DNA of 64,000 bases from Halorussus rarus. GTDB taxonomy: Archaea > Halobacteriota > Halobacteria > Halobacteriales > Haladaptataceae. The notes beneath the pieces were generated by a model. The model made no database searches and was not told where the DNA came from. It saw nothing but the letters and a program-made list of their open reading frames with translations. This document shows, piece by piece, positions 53,237-61,891 of the stretch (positions are counted from its first letter, which is position 1; every line of letters starts with the position of its first letter). The DNA lies in NCBI RefSeq assembly GCF_003369835.1, contig NZ_QPMJ01000002.1, forward strand, positions 496,001 through 560,000, in the 5' to 3' direction. Made by a program: the position numbers and the translations under genes.

Positions 53237-53611
53237 CTACTCGCGCTCGACCTCCAGCGAACTGCCGAGGTACTTGTTCAGCACCTCCGAGACCGAGTCG
53301 GCGTTGAACTCGGCGAGGTCGTCGCCGATCGCGTCCTCGAACGCGTCGAGGTACTCCTCGTCGGTCTCGAACGCGCGGTACTCCACCGACAGCACCGTCG
53401 CTCCCAGCGCCTCCTCGACCAGCCGCCGGAAGTGCCGGTCGTCGTTGACCTCGCCCCGCCAGAGGTTGTCCCGGAAGAACAGCCAGCCCTCCTCGCCGGG
53501 CGGGTCGGCCTCCCGGTAGAACCGTGTCTCGAACTCGTTCGGCGAGAGCGAGACGCCCTCGGCCGCCGGGTCGAGCCGGAACCGGACCGCGAAGACGTAT
53601 CTGGCGTCCAT
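53237..53611 (-). CDS. LWR-salt protein family
   Basis: The protein has 124 residues with the family hallmark FFRDNLWRGEVNDDRHFR around residues 45-62. It is acidic and soluble. This is a haloarchaea-specific family of unknown function. It lies 10 bp after the pterin dehydratase gene and probably shares its transcript. Confidence 0.85.
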   Translation of the reverse strand: MDARYVFAVRFRLDPAAEGVSLSPNEFETRFYREADPPGEEGWLFFRDNLWRGEVNDDRHFRRLVEEALGATVLSVEYRAFETDEEYLDAFEDAIGDDLAEFNADSVSEVLNKYLGSSLEVERE

Positions 53612-53621
53612 CTCGGAACGG

Positions 53622-53897
53622 TCAGCGCAGGTCGTCGGTCAGTTCGGCCATCTCGACGTCGGCGTCGGTGATGCCGCCCTCCTCGTGGCTGGTGAACCGG
53701 ACCTCCACCTCCTCGTAGCGGATCTCCATGGTCGGGTGGTGGAACTCCTCCTCGGCGAGTTCGCCGACCTCGCTTGCGAACGCGACGCCTTCGAGGTAGT
53801 CGTCGAACTCGTAGACTCGGACGATCTCGTCGTCGACGCGCTCCCAGTCGTCGGGCAGCCGGGTCTCGATCTCGTCGTCGGAAAGCAGGTCTGCCAT
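53622..53897 (-). CDS. pterin-4a-carbinolamine dehydratase
   Basis: The protein has 91 residues, the usual family length. Signature EFHHPTMEIRYEEVEVRFTS has His53 and His54, and HEEGGITDAD follows with the third His (His71). The enzyme recycles pterin cofactor after aromatic hydroxylation. The LWR-salt gene follows. Confidence 0.9.
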   Translation of the reverse strand: MADLLSDDEIETRLPDDWERVDDEIVRVYEFDDYLEGVAFASEVGELAEEEFHHPTMEIRYEEVEVRFTSHEEGGITDADVEMAELTDDLR

Positions 53898-53969
53898 GCG
53901 TTGGACTTGGGCGTTATCGCTGATAAAGTCCGGTGGCGGCGCTCGCGAGTTCCGGTCGAAAGAACGCGG

Positions 53970-55334
53970 TCAGTCGTCGTCGCCGGCGATCGTCGCTCGG
54001 ACCTCGTCGGGCATCCGCTCGGCGACCTCCTCGGGCACGTCGCCGTCGTCGACGCCGTCGACGAACTCCGGCGGTCGGCCGTCGTCGCCGAAGTCGGGGT
54101 CGAACAGCTGTAGCGCCGTGTTGATGGTGGCCCAGTCGTCCTCGGCCGCGGCGTCCCGGAGGCTCTTGGTCGGCGGCGCGAGCAGCTGGGAGACCAGCGC
54201 GTCGGCCATGGACGCGACGACCTCGCGCTGTTCTTCGGAGAGATCACCGTGAGCGTCGAGCTTCGAGAGCGCCTCCGAGAGCTCCCGCTCCTTGACGCGC
54301 TCGGCGCTCTCGTACATCGCCGAGATGACCTCGTCGGCGCGCTTGCGCTTGTAGCTCTCCACCAGGTGGTCGAACTCCCGGTCGATCATCGCCTCGACCG
54401 ACTCGGCGGCCGCCCGGCGCCGGCGCTCGGTCTCGTCGGTGACCGACTCCAGGGCCGTCATACCGTGGACGGTGACGCCGTTTACCGCGTCGGCCGCGGG
54501 CGAGACGTCGCGGGGCTGGGCGATGTCGACGACCCGGATCTCGCCGACGCCCCGGAGGTCGTCGGCGGTGAGGACGTGACCGCTGCTCCCGGTCGCCGAG
54601 ACCACCGCGTCGGCGGCGTCGAGCGCCCCGGCGAGGTCGTCGAGCGCGAGCGTGCGCACGTCGGCGTGGTCGACCTCTCCGGCCACCTCGGCCGCGCCCG
54701 CTGGCGAGCGGTTGGCGACGTACAGCGTCTCGACGCCGGCGTCGGCGAGCGCGTGGGCCGCGATGGTGCCCATCTCGCCCGCGCCGACGACCAGCGCGGT
54801 CGCGTCGCCGAGGTCGGTCTCCTCGGCCAGCAGCTTCACCGCCGCGCTGCCGACCGACACCGCGCCGTCGTTGATGGCGGTCTCGGTCCGGGCGCGCTCG
54901 CCGACGTGGATTGCCTTGGTGACCGCCGCGTCGAGCATCGGGCCGAGCGCGCCGGCGTCGTGGGCCAGCGCGTAGGCGTCGCGCAGCTGGCCGAGGATCT
55001 GGTCCTCGCCGAGCACGAGCGACTCCAGGCCGGTCGCGACCCGCATCAGGTGTTGGAGGCTCTGCTCGTGGCCCATCTCGACGACCGAGTGGTCGGCCAC
55101 GTCGGGCGCGAGGTCGGCCAGCGTCGCCCGGCCGACCGCCTCGCCGTCGGTGACGACGTAGGCCTCGAATCGGTTGCACGTCTGGAGCGCGAACGCCTCG
55201 TCGACGCCCGGCGCGTCCGTCAACCGCCGGAGGACCGCCTCCCGGTCGGCGTGGCAGGCCGCCTCGACCTCGTCGAGGCTCGCGCGGTCGTGGCTGACCC
55301 GGACGCCCGAGACGACGCCGGTCGCGGCGGTCAC
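53970..55334 (-). CDS. hemA: glutamyl-tRNA reductase
   Basis: The enzyme performs the first committed step of haem and cobamide synthesis (glutamyl-tRNA to glutamate semialdehyde, NADPH). The protein has 454 residues. The catalytic Cys53 is in QTCNRFEAY, followed by GLESLVLGEDQILGQ and a Rossmann motif VVGAGEMGTIAA. The C-terminal dimerisation helix is complete, with an acidic tail. The GTG start overlaps the stop of a tiny upstream frame (GTGA). No siroheme synthase gene lies upstream. Confidence 0.93.
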   Translation of the reverse strand: MTAATGVVSGVRVSHDRASLDEVEAACHADREAVLRRLTDAPGVDEAFALQTCNRFEAYVVTDGEAVGRATLADLAPDVADHSVVEMGHEQSLQHLMRVATGLESLVLGEDQILGQLRDAYALAHDAGALGPMLDAAVTKAIHVGERARTETAINDGAVSVGSAAVKLLAEETDLGDATALVVGAGEMGTIAAHALADAGVETLYVANRSPAGAAEVAGEVDHADVRTLALDDLAGALDAADAVVSATGSSGHVLTADDLRGVGEIRVVDIAQPRDVSPAADAVNGVTVHGMTALESVTDETERRRRAAAESVEAMIDREFDHLVESYKRKRADEVISAMYESAERVKERELSEALSKLDAHGDLSEEQREVVASMADALVSQLLAPPTKSLRDAAAEDDWATINTALQLFDPDFGDDGRPPEFVDGVDDGDVPEEVAERMPDEVRATIAGDDD

Positions 55335-55360
55335 GGCGACCGCCTCCCGGCCCGCGTGTC

Positions 55361-55372
55361 AGAGAGAGAGAG
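55361..55372 (+). repeat. (AG)6 dinucleotide run upstream of hemA
   Basis: Six AG repeats lie within a 17-codon frame (ATG at 55384, stop at 55331-55333) just upstream of hemA. It is an unstable sequence inside a possible leader peptide. Confidence 0.5.
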
Positions 55373-55494
55373 TTCGAGAGTCATGTTGTCACCCTGTGTT
55401 CGTCCGTCGAACCGTCGTTGTCGAAAGCTATGGACGGCCGGTACGTAAACCCTTCCAAACGAGACACGTTCTGCAGGTACCTGCAAGCCGCCAG

Positions 55495-55896
55495 TCACCC
55501 CTCGACGCCGGTGACGTCGAACCCGAGGTCGCGCACGTCCTCGAGGATGGCCTCGTGGTCGGCGCCGGCCTCGTAGTAGAACACCACGTCGAAGGTGCCC
55601 TCCCGGAGGAGCTGCTGGCACTCCCAGACGAACGACTCGTCGTCGAGCAACCGCCCCTGGTGCTGGTTCGACGCGAACTCGGGGTCGTCGGTGCCCGAGT
55701 AGACGAAGGTGTCGGTCGGGTCGATGCCGGCGTGCTCGGCGATTATCTCGCCCACGTCGACGGTCGCCTGATGCATCTCGGTCTCCTCGTCGCTCCCGAG
55801 GTCGGTCCGGACGATGGCTCCGTTGAGTTCGATGTCGCCGGGTTCGAGCAACCGTTTCGTCCGGCGGTAGAGGTCCTCATCGACTGCGTCGTCCAT
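55495..55896 (-). CDS. DUF5778-like haloarchaeal protein
   Basis: The protein has 133 residues from the ATG at 55896 (MDDAVDEDLYRRTKRLL). It is acidic and soluble, with conserved stretches LEPGDIELNGAIVRTDLGSD and VFYYEAGADHEAILED. Length and pattern fit DUF5778. Function unknown. The in-frame extension upstream is Arg-rich and excluded. Confidence 0.75.
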   Translation of the reverse strand: MDDAVDEDLYRRTKRLLEPGDIELNGAIVRTDLGSDEETEMHQATVDVGEIIAEHAGIDPTDTFVYSGTDDPEFASNQHQGRLLDDESFVWECQQLLREGTFDVVFYYEAGADHEAILEDVRDLGFDVTGVEG

Positions 55897-56105
55897 GTGT
55901 GAGCGAAACCGTCGCCCGGTTAAACGCCCTGCGGTTCCGGCGTCGGCTGACGGCGCTCGCATCCGAACATGTACGGACTGCCGGGACGCGGACGGGCCGT
56001 CGGGGTGCGACAGCGGCGGCGCTGGTGGAACGTCGGCATCGCGACCGGGACGACGCGGCAGCTACCGGGTCTGCGTCAATAAAAGCTCAGTTCGGTGCGT
56101 TACGA

Positions 56106-56300
56106 TTACAGGCGTTCGAGGTTCTTCGCCCGCGGACCCTTGTCCGCCTGCTCTATTTCGAACTCGACTTCCTGCCCTTCTTCGAGGTCCGGACCGCCGA
56201 TGTCCTCCATGTGGAAGAACACGTCTTCCTCGGAATCCTCTGTGTCGATGAAACCGTAACCGCCGGTGTCGTTGAAGAAATCAACCGTACCTTTCGCCAT
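56106..56300 (-). CDS. cspA: cold-shock domain protein
   Basis: The protein has 64 residues from the ATG at 56300 ([11 protein letters not shown]). RNP1-like GGYGFI (13-18) and RNP2-like DVFFH (26-30) are intact. A single OB-fold that binds single-stranded RNA or DNA. Confidence 0.93.
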   Translation of the reverse strand: MAKGTVDFFNDTGGYGFIDTEDSEEDVFFHMEDIGGPDLEEGQEVEFEIEQADKGPRAKNLERL

Positions 56301-56435
56301 TGCATTCGTGTTGAGTCGCTCCACGCTTAAAAAGGTATGCAACTAGCTGAACGTGTTCCGGCGACAGGTCGCCCGGCGGGGACGTTCCGGGGTCAAAAGG
56401 CTAATTGCGCTCGGCGGTGTTCGTGCCGGTAACGG

Positions 56436-57386
56436 ATGTTCACGTGGGTACAGCGGCGCGCCCGGGCCGCATACGAACGACTCCTCAGACGGGAGATCTC
56501 CGGAGCGCCGACGCACGTCGCCGTCATCCAGGACGGGAACCGACGCTACGCCAGCAAGCAGGGCGGCGACGCCCCGGACGGACACCGCGCGGGCGCACAG
56601 ACGACCGAGCAGGTACTGAACTGGTGTCAGGACATGGGCGTCGAAGAGCTGACGCTGTACACCTTCTCGACCGAGAACTTCGACCGGCCGGACCACGAGA
56701 ATCAGGCGCTCTTCGACCTGTTAGAGGAGAAGCTCTACGAGTTCGGCGACGACGACCGCGTCCACGACGGCGAGGTGTGCATCCGGGTCATCGGCGACCG
56801 GGAGCAGCTCCCCGAGCGCGTTCAGGAGGCAACCGAGTACGCCGAGCGCCGGACCGCAGACTACGACTCGTTCACCCTCAACGTCGCGCTGGCCTACGGC
56901 GGCCGGAACGAACTCCTCGGGGCCACCCGCGAGGTCGCCCGCGCGGTCGAGGCCGGCGAGCTCGACCCCGATGACATCGACGTCTCGGAGATCGAAGACC
57001 GGCTGTACGACAGCCCGGTCCGCGACGTCGACCTCATCATCCGGACCGGCGGCGACGAGCGCACCTCGAACTTCCTCCCGTGGCACGCCAACGGCAACGA
57101 GGCGGCGGTATTCTTCTGCACACCCTACTGGCCCGAGTTCTCGAAGGTGGACTTCCTCCGGGGCATCCGGACCTACGAGTCCCGCGAGGAGTCGTGGCGC
57201 CGTGCGCGGGCCAAGCGCGCGCTGGCGCTGGTGAAGGCGGTCGGCGGCGTGGAACTGGCGGAGGCCCGCAGTATCGTCGACCGGTTCCGCGGGAACTCCC
57301 CCGAGGAGTCCAGCGTCGAGGAACTGGGCATCGACGACCTGCGGATCGAGGAGATAGAGGTCGAGAGCGAGACGTCGATGGACTAA
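56436..57386 (+). CDS. cis-prenyltransferase (UppS family), catalytic
   Basis: The enzyme adds isoprene units in cis to make the polyprenyl lipid carrier used in glycosylation. The protein has 316 residues. The catalytic motif HVAVIQDGNRRYA carries Asp33 and DGNRR. TLYTFSTENF and DLIIRTGGDERTSNFLPWH are also present. The C-terminal about 60 residues form an acidic extension. It converges on a degenerate paralogue at 57481. Confidence 0.9.
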   Translation: MFTWVQRRARAAYERLLRREISGAPTHVAVIQDGNRRYASKQGGDAPDGHRAGAQTTEQVLNWCQDMGVEELTLYTFSTENFDRPDHENQALFDLLEEKLYEFGDDDRVHDGEVCIRVIGDREQLPERVQEATEYAERRTADYDSFTLNVALAYGGRNELLGATREVARAVEAGELDPDDIDVSEIEDRLYDSPVRDVDLIIRTGGDERTSNFLPWHANGNEAAVFFCTPYWPEFSKVDFLRGIRTYESREESWRRARAKRALALVKAVGGVELAEARSIVDRFRGNSPEESSVEELGIDDLRIEEIEVESETSMD

Positions 57387-57429
57387 CCGACCAGCTCGCG
57401 CTGCTTTGCCCACGTACCTGGCGACAGTG

Positions 57430-57498
57430 TACCGACCGAATCGCCGAGAGACGAGGGAACCGAGTCTCTCGGGGTTCGGTCTACCGACCGAATCGCCG
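57430..57498 (+). repeat. 17-bp direct repeat flanking a hairpin between convergent genes
   Basis: TACCGACCGAATCGCCG occurs at 57430-57446 and 57482-57498; the second copy is the 3' end of the downstream minus-strand gene. Between them CCGAGAGAC (57444-57452) pairs with GTCTCTCGG (57464-57472), a 9-bp stem. It may serve as a bidirectional terminator. Confidence 0.6.
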
Positions 57499-58125
57499 CT
57501 GGCGGTTCTTGTAGTCCAGCAGCGCGCGGAGGTAGTCGCGCTTCCGGAAGTCCCGCCAGTTCACGTCGGTGAAGTACAGCTCCGAGTACACCGACTGCCA
57601 AATCATGAAGTCCGAGAGCCGCTCGGCGCCGGTCTTGAGCACGAGGTCGGGGTTCTCCGGGAACACCAGGTGGTTCTCGACGTCGGTCTCGTCGACCTGC
57701 TCGGCGGTCAGCTCGCCGTCGCGGACGTTCTCGGCGATCTTCCGGACCGCGCCCGCGAACTCGTGCTTGCCGCCCAGGCCGATGGAGACCTGGATGGGCG
57801 CGTCGGCCCGCTGGGTGTCCTCGGGGCCGCGGACAGCCAGCTCGCGGGGCGCCGACACCTGCTCGAGCTCGCGCCGGAGCGTCGGGGCCGCGTCGGGGTC
57901 GAGGACGCTGACGTAGACGGTGATGCGCTCGACGTCGTACTCGAACGCCCACTCGAAGAACGCCTCCAGGGTCGCGTACGCCCCCTGCTCCAGGAGGTCG
58001 CGCTCGGTGATGTTGACCGCGACGTGACCCGGCGGGTCGGCCTCGTGTCTCCGGAGGCGGGCGGCGAGATACCGGTCGTACAGTCCCACGAGGGGTGATT
58101 CTGCGTCCACCGCCCTAAACGTCAC
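57481..58125 (-). CDS. degenerate cis-prenyltransferase paralogue (NgBR/Nus1-like)
   Basis: The protein has 214 residues from GTG at 58125 (GTG at 58110 also possible). The fold is UppS-like, and the C-terminal motif region DLVLKTGAERLSDFMIWQ, then ELYFTDVNWRDF, is well kept. The N-terminal catalytic DGNxR is absent, with HVAVNITERD in its place. It therefore cannot use the usual catalytic Asp. Eukaryotic NgBR/Nus1 and reported archaeal heteromeric enzymes show the same loss and act as partner of a catalytic subunit. The catalytic paralogue lies next to it in convergent orientation. Confidence 0.8.
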   Translation of the reverse strand: MTFRAVDAESPLVGLYDRYLAARLRRHEADPPGHVAVNITERDLLEQGAYATLEAFFEWAFEYDVERITVYVSVLDPDAAPTLRRELEQVSAPRELAVRGPEDTQRADAPIQVSIGLGGKHEFAGAVRKIAENVRDGELTAEQVDETDVENHLVFPENPDLVLKTGAERLSDFMIWQSVYSELYFTDVNWRDFRKRDYLRALLDYKNRQRRFGR

Positions 58126-58340
58126 GGACCGCTGTCGGCCCAAGCACGCCGGCACCTCCGCGGACGCGCGGGGTCGGCGGCGCCCGCTGGCCCGAGCGGA
58201 GCGGAACCACAGGGGTCGCACCGAGCGTCGGGAGAGCGCTCGCGTCGGCCCTTCGTCCGACGTTCGTCGGACGATTCGGCCGCGACGGTCCCCCTCGCTT
58301 CGGGAAGATTAAGTGGGCGTCGGCGGAACCCACGTCTAAC

Positions 58341-59645
58341 GTGACGACCAGAGTTCGGCGCGCGGCGGCGTACGCCGCCGTCTCGACGCTGGCGCTCGCG
58401 GCTCCGGCGATGGAGTGGGCGGCAGCGGTGGCGTTCGGCGCGCTCGCGATGGTCGGCCTGTCGGTCACCGACGGGCCGGTGTTCGAGTGGTTCGCCCGGC
58501 CCGCGGACCGGCAGGAGGGCCGGCTCCACGGGCTGGCCGGGTTCGCCTTCGCGGCGTCCGGGCTGGCGCTGTTGACGTCGTTCGCCGGCCTGCCCGACCA
58601 CGTCTTCGTCGCCAGCGTCCTGGTCGTCGGCTACGGCAACCTCGCCCAGCAGGTCGCCTGGGAGTACGACGCCGAGTCGATACTCCGGACCGGCGCGTTC
58701 GTCACCGCCGCGCTGCTGGCGGCGGTGGCCGGACAGGTGCTCGCGCTCCGCCTCCAGGGCCGCCCGGTCGCGCTCCCGGAAATCGTCTTCCTGGCTGCCA
58801 GCGGGGCGCTGCTGGCCGGGCTGCTCCGCTCGGTCCTGTTCGCCCGCGACGACCCGCTGGTGATGCTGTCGGTCGCGTTCCTGCTGTGGCTGTTCGCCGA
58901 CCTCACCGTGGTGGTGACCGTCGACGGCATCGCGGTCGCGCTCGCGGTGACCGCGCTGTTCGGCTACATCTCGTGGGCGCTCGACGCCGCGTCGATTCCG
59001 GGGATGATGACCGGCGCGCTCCTGGCGATGCTCACCATCGTCCTCGGCGGCTACGGCTGGTTCGCGGTGCTCATCGCGTTCTTCGGCATCGGGAGCCTCT
59101 CGACCAAGTTCCGCTACGAGGAGAAGGCCGCCCGCGGCGTCGCCGAGGACAACGAGGGCGCGCGCGGGAGCGGCAACGTCCTCGGGAACGCCGCGGTGGC
59201 GCTGGTGGCCGTCCTCGCCTACGCGGCCCGCGATCCGCTCACGGTCCCCGGCGACGTCTTCCTGTTCGCGTTCGCCGGCTCCATCGCCACCGCGATGAGC
59301 GACACCCTCTCCTCGGAGATCGGCGGCATCTTCGACGACCCGCGGCTCATCACCACGCTGGAGCGGGTCGAACCCGGCACCGACGGCGGGGTGACCTGGC
59401 AGGGCGAACTCGCTGGCGTCGGCGGCGCGGCGGTCGTGGCGGGGATCGCGGCCCTGCTGTTCGAGAGCGTCGGAGCCCCCGGCGCGGCCGTCATCACGCT
59501 CGCGGGCGCGGGCGGGATGACGATGGACAGCCTCCTCGGCGCGACCCTCGAGGGCGACCGTCTCGGCAATCAGGCCGTCAACTTCCTCGCCACCCTGACG
59601 GGCGCGCTGGTCGGCGCGGGCCTGGCGGTGGTCGCTCTGGCGTGA
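58341..59645 (+). CDS. DUF92 family membrane protein (TMEM19/phytyl-phosphate-kinase-like)
   Basis: The protein has 434 residues, about ten helices, starting at a GTG. Conserved block IAFFGIGSLSTKFRYEEK, then SDTLSSEIG, and GGMTMDSLLGATLEGDRLG are typical of DUF92. Family members phosphorylate isoprenoid alcohol phosphates. The nearby prenyltransferases fit. It overlaps the next gene by 4 bp. Confidence 0.88.
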   Translation: MTTRVRRAAAYAAVSTLALAAPAMEWAAAVAFGALAMVGLSVTDGPVFEWFARPADRQEGRLHGLAGFAFAASGLALLTSFAGLPDHVFVASVLVVGYGNLAQQVAWEYDAESILRTGAFVTAALLAAVAGQVLALRLQGRPVALPEIVFLAASGALLAGLLRSVLFARDDPLVMLSVAFLLWLFADLTVVVTVDGIAVALAVTALFGYISWALDAASIPGMMTGALLAMLTIVLGGYGWFAVLIAFFGIGSLSTKFRYEEKAARGVAEDNEGARGSGNVLGNAAVALVAVLAYAARDPLTVPGDVFLFAFAGSIATAMSDTLSSEIGGIFDDPRLITTLERVEPGTDGGVTWQGELAGVGGAAVVAGIAALLFESVGAPGAAVITLAGAGGMTMDSLLGATLEGDRLGNQAVNFLATLTGALVGAGLAVVALA

Positions 59646-60064
59646 TTCGACCCGCCCGCTCGGCAGACCGCGAGCGCCTCCGTGAGGTTCAGACGTCCCT
59701 CCGCGAGCCGAATCCCGCGCTGCTGACCTACGCCCTCGACGGCCCGCCGGTCGCACTGGTGTCGACGACGCCCGGCGACCGGCCGGTCGGCTACCTCGTC
59801 GCGTTCCACGACGAGGTGGTCGGGTACGTCGCCGAGATCGCCGTCGAGCCGACGCACCGCCGCGAGGGCCGCGCGCGGTGCCTCCTCGCGGGCGCCTTCG
59901 AGCGTCTGCGGGACGCGGGCTGTTCCCGGGTCCGCCTGACGGTCCACCCGGCGAACGGCGCCGCCAGGAGCCTCTACGAGTCGGTCGACTTCGAGGAGAT
60001 CGGTCGGGAAACCGACTACTACGCCGACGGGAGCCCGGGGATAACGATGGAGCGACCGCTCTGA
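59642..60064 (+). CDS. GNAT-family acetyltransferase
   Basis: The protein has 140 residues from a GTG that overlaps the DUF92 stop (GTGA). Acetyl-CoA motif AEIAVEPTHRREGRARCLLA is followed by RLTVHPANGAARSLYESVDF, typical GNAT blocks. Perhaps N-terminal or small-molecule acetylation; substrate unknown. Confidence 0.88.
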   Translation: MIRPARSADRERLREVQTSLREPNPALLTYALDGPPVALVSTTPGDRPVGYLVAFHDEVVGYVAEIAVEPTHRREGRARCLLAGAFERLRDAGCSRVRLTVHPANGAARSLYESVDFEEIGRETDYYADGSPGITMERPL

Positions 60065-60149
60065 GTCGGGCGGTAGTGCCGAAAATCGCGGAGTTCTGAC
60101 CGCGACCGGCGACCGGTCGCTGGTCGTCGTGACGACTACAGCACCGCAG

Positions 60150-60187
60150 AGTTCTGGCGCGGCGACCGGAGTCGCCGCGTCAGAACT
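60150..60187 (-). terminator. hairpin at the 3' end of dnaG
   Basis: A 17-bp stem (one G-T wobble) with a CGGA loop spans the dnaG stop codon. It lies between the convergent GNAT and dnaG genes. No U-run follows, so it may act as an mRNA-end stabiliser or a bidirectional terminator. Confidence 0.6.
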
Positions 60188-61673
60188 GGTCGGCGGTCCG
60201 GACCCGCACGTCCGCGGGCTGCTTGACGAACTCGTCCACGCCGGCGCCGACGACCTGCCCCACTCCGCGCTGGGCCGACACGTCAAGGAGCCGCTGGTCG
60301 ACCGTGGCGTCGACGACCACGGCGTACGGCGGCTCGTCGGCGCGCTCGACCGCGTCGAAGGCGTTCTCGGCCGCCACCTCGGCGACAGTCTCGAACGCGT
60401 CGTTCAGCAGGCGGGCGGTGCCCGTCTCGGCGTCGACGACCGCCGCGACGTGCTCGCGGAGGGTCGCGGGTTGGGCGTCGTCGGCCTCGGCGTCGGGCGT
60501 CGCGGTCGACTCGTCCGCGGTACCGGCGGGCTCGTCGGGGGTCGACGAATCGTCGGTGCTCGCGTCGGGGGCGGTCGACTCCGGCTCGGCGTCCGTCGCG
60601 ACGGTCTCGCTTGCCGGGCCGTCGCCGACCGATCCGGCGTCTGCCCCGCCGGCGTCTGCGGTGTCGGGCGACTCGGCGTCGGCAACCTCGGCCGCGGCGT
60701 CGGGCGTCGGCCCGACGGCCCCGTCGGTCTCGGGCGCGGGACGGGCGCTCCCGTCGGTCGCGGCCGGGCCGGCCTCGCCGGCGGGCGAGTCGGTGGCAGA
60801 CGCCTGCGCGTCGTCCGCGTCGGCATCGTCGGTCTCGGCGTCGTTGTCCTCGGCCTCCGGCGCCTCTTCGACCATCGACTCCTCGAAGGGGCGCTTGCTC
60901 CGGAGCGCGGACATGACCTCGTGGCGCGCGAGGTCCTCGACCGACTTGTTCGCGGGCGCGAACGCGACGTAGTCGATGTCCCCGACCTGCGCGAGCTCCT
61001 TCCGGATGAGGTCGCCGCCCCGGTCGCCGTCGAGGAACGCGGTGACGGTCCGGTTCTGGGTGAGTTCGGCCACCGCGTCGGGGACGTTGGTCCCCTCGAC
61101 CGCGATGGCGTTCTTGACGCCGTACTTCAGCAGGTTGAGCACGTCGGCCCGGCCCTCGACCACGACGATGGCGTCGCTGTCGGTCACTCGGGGGCCGGCC
61201 GGCAGACCCTCGTACTCGGCGATGTCCTCGACGCGGACGCTCTGGCGGACCTCCTCCATGATCTCGCGGGAGGACATCACGTCCTCGTCGAACGAGTCCG
61301 AGAGGAGCTGCTTGGCGCGCTCGACCACCTTGCGGCGCTTGGCGGCCCGCACGTCCTCGATGCCGGCGATGGAGACGGTGGCCCGGCAGGGGCCGACGCG
61401 ACTGATGGTCTCCAGCGCCGCGGCGAGGATGGAGGTCTCTACCTTGTCGAGACTCGACGATATCGTGATGGTCCCGAACGACTGTCCGTTCTCGCTGTCG
61501 ACGTCGACGTCGATGCGGCCGAGCTTGGATGACTGCTGGAGGTCACGGAGGTCCAGGTCGTCGCCGAGCAGGCCCTCGGTCTGGCCGAAGACCGCCCCGA
61601 CGACGTCACTCCGTTCTACCACCCCGTCGGCGGTGATGTCGGCGTGAATGACGTATTTGGCTGTGTCGTCCAT
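60180..61673 (-). CDS. dnaG: archaeal DnaG primase
   Basis: The protein has 497 residues from the ATG at 61673. N-terminal domain about 1-165; Toprim domain with [12 protein letters not shown] (Glu173) and FLDGDRGGD (Asp215, Asp217). A long disordered Asp/Glu/Ala/Thr-rich linker (about 275-410) leads to a C-terminal domain. In archaea DnaG associates with the exosome and may also prime DNA. The linker is longer than in most relatives. Confidence 0.93.
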   Translation of the reverse strand: MDDTAKYVIHADITADGVVERSDVVGAVFGQTEGLLGDDLDLRDLQQSSKLGRIDVDVDSENGQSFGTITISSSLDKVETSILAAALETISRVGPCRATVSIAGIEDVRAAKRRKVVERAKQLLSDSFDEDVMSSREIMEEVRQSVRVEDIAEYEGLPAGPRVTDSDAIVVVEGRADVLNLLKYGVKNAIAVEGTNVPDAVAELTQNRTVTAFLDGDRGGDLIRKELAQVGDIDYVAFAPANKSVEDLARHEVMSALRSKRPFEESMVEEAPEAEDNDAETDDADADDAQASATDSPAGEAGPAATDGSARPAPETDGAVGPTPDAAAEVADAESPDTADAGGADAGSVGDGPASETVATDAEPESTAPDASTDDSSTPDEPAGTADESTATPDAEADDAQPATLREHVAAVVDAETGTARLLNDAFETVAEVAAENAFDAVERADEPPYAVVVDATVDQRLLDVSAQRGVGQVVGAGVDEFVKQPADVRVRTADQF

Positions 61674-61891
61674 GAGTGGTGAACTGCCCCGGCGAGGGGC
61701 TGGATTGTGATGCGTCCATGAGCAGCGCGGCCATGGATGTTTTAAAATCACACGGCGTGACTGAAATACCTGTCGTCAGCGGAGCTGTTTTCGAGAACAT
61801 AGGATTCGGAATATTATGTCGGCGAATCGGCGTGCTCGACGCCGGCCGGCCGCCACCGTAAAGACCGCCTCCGCCGTCACTCGGTCGACGG

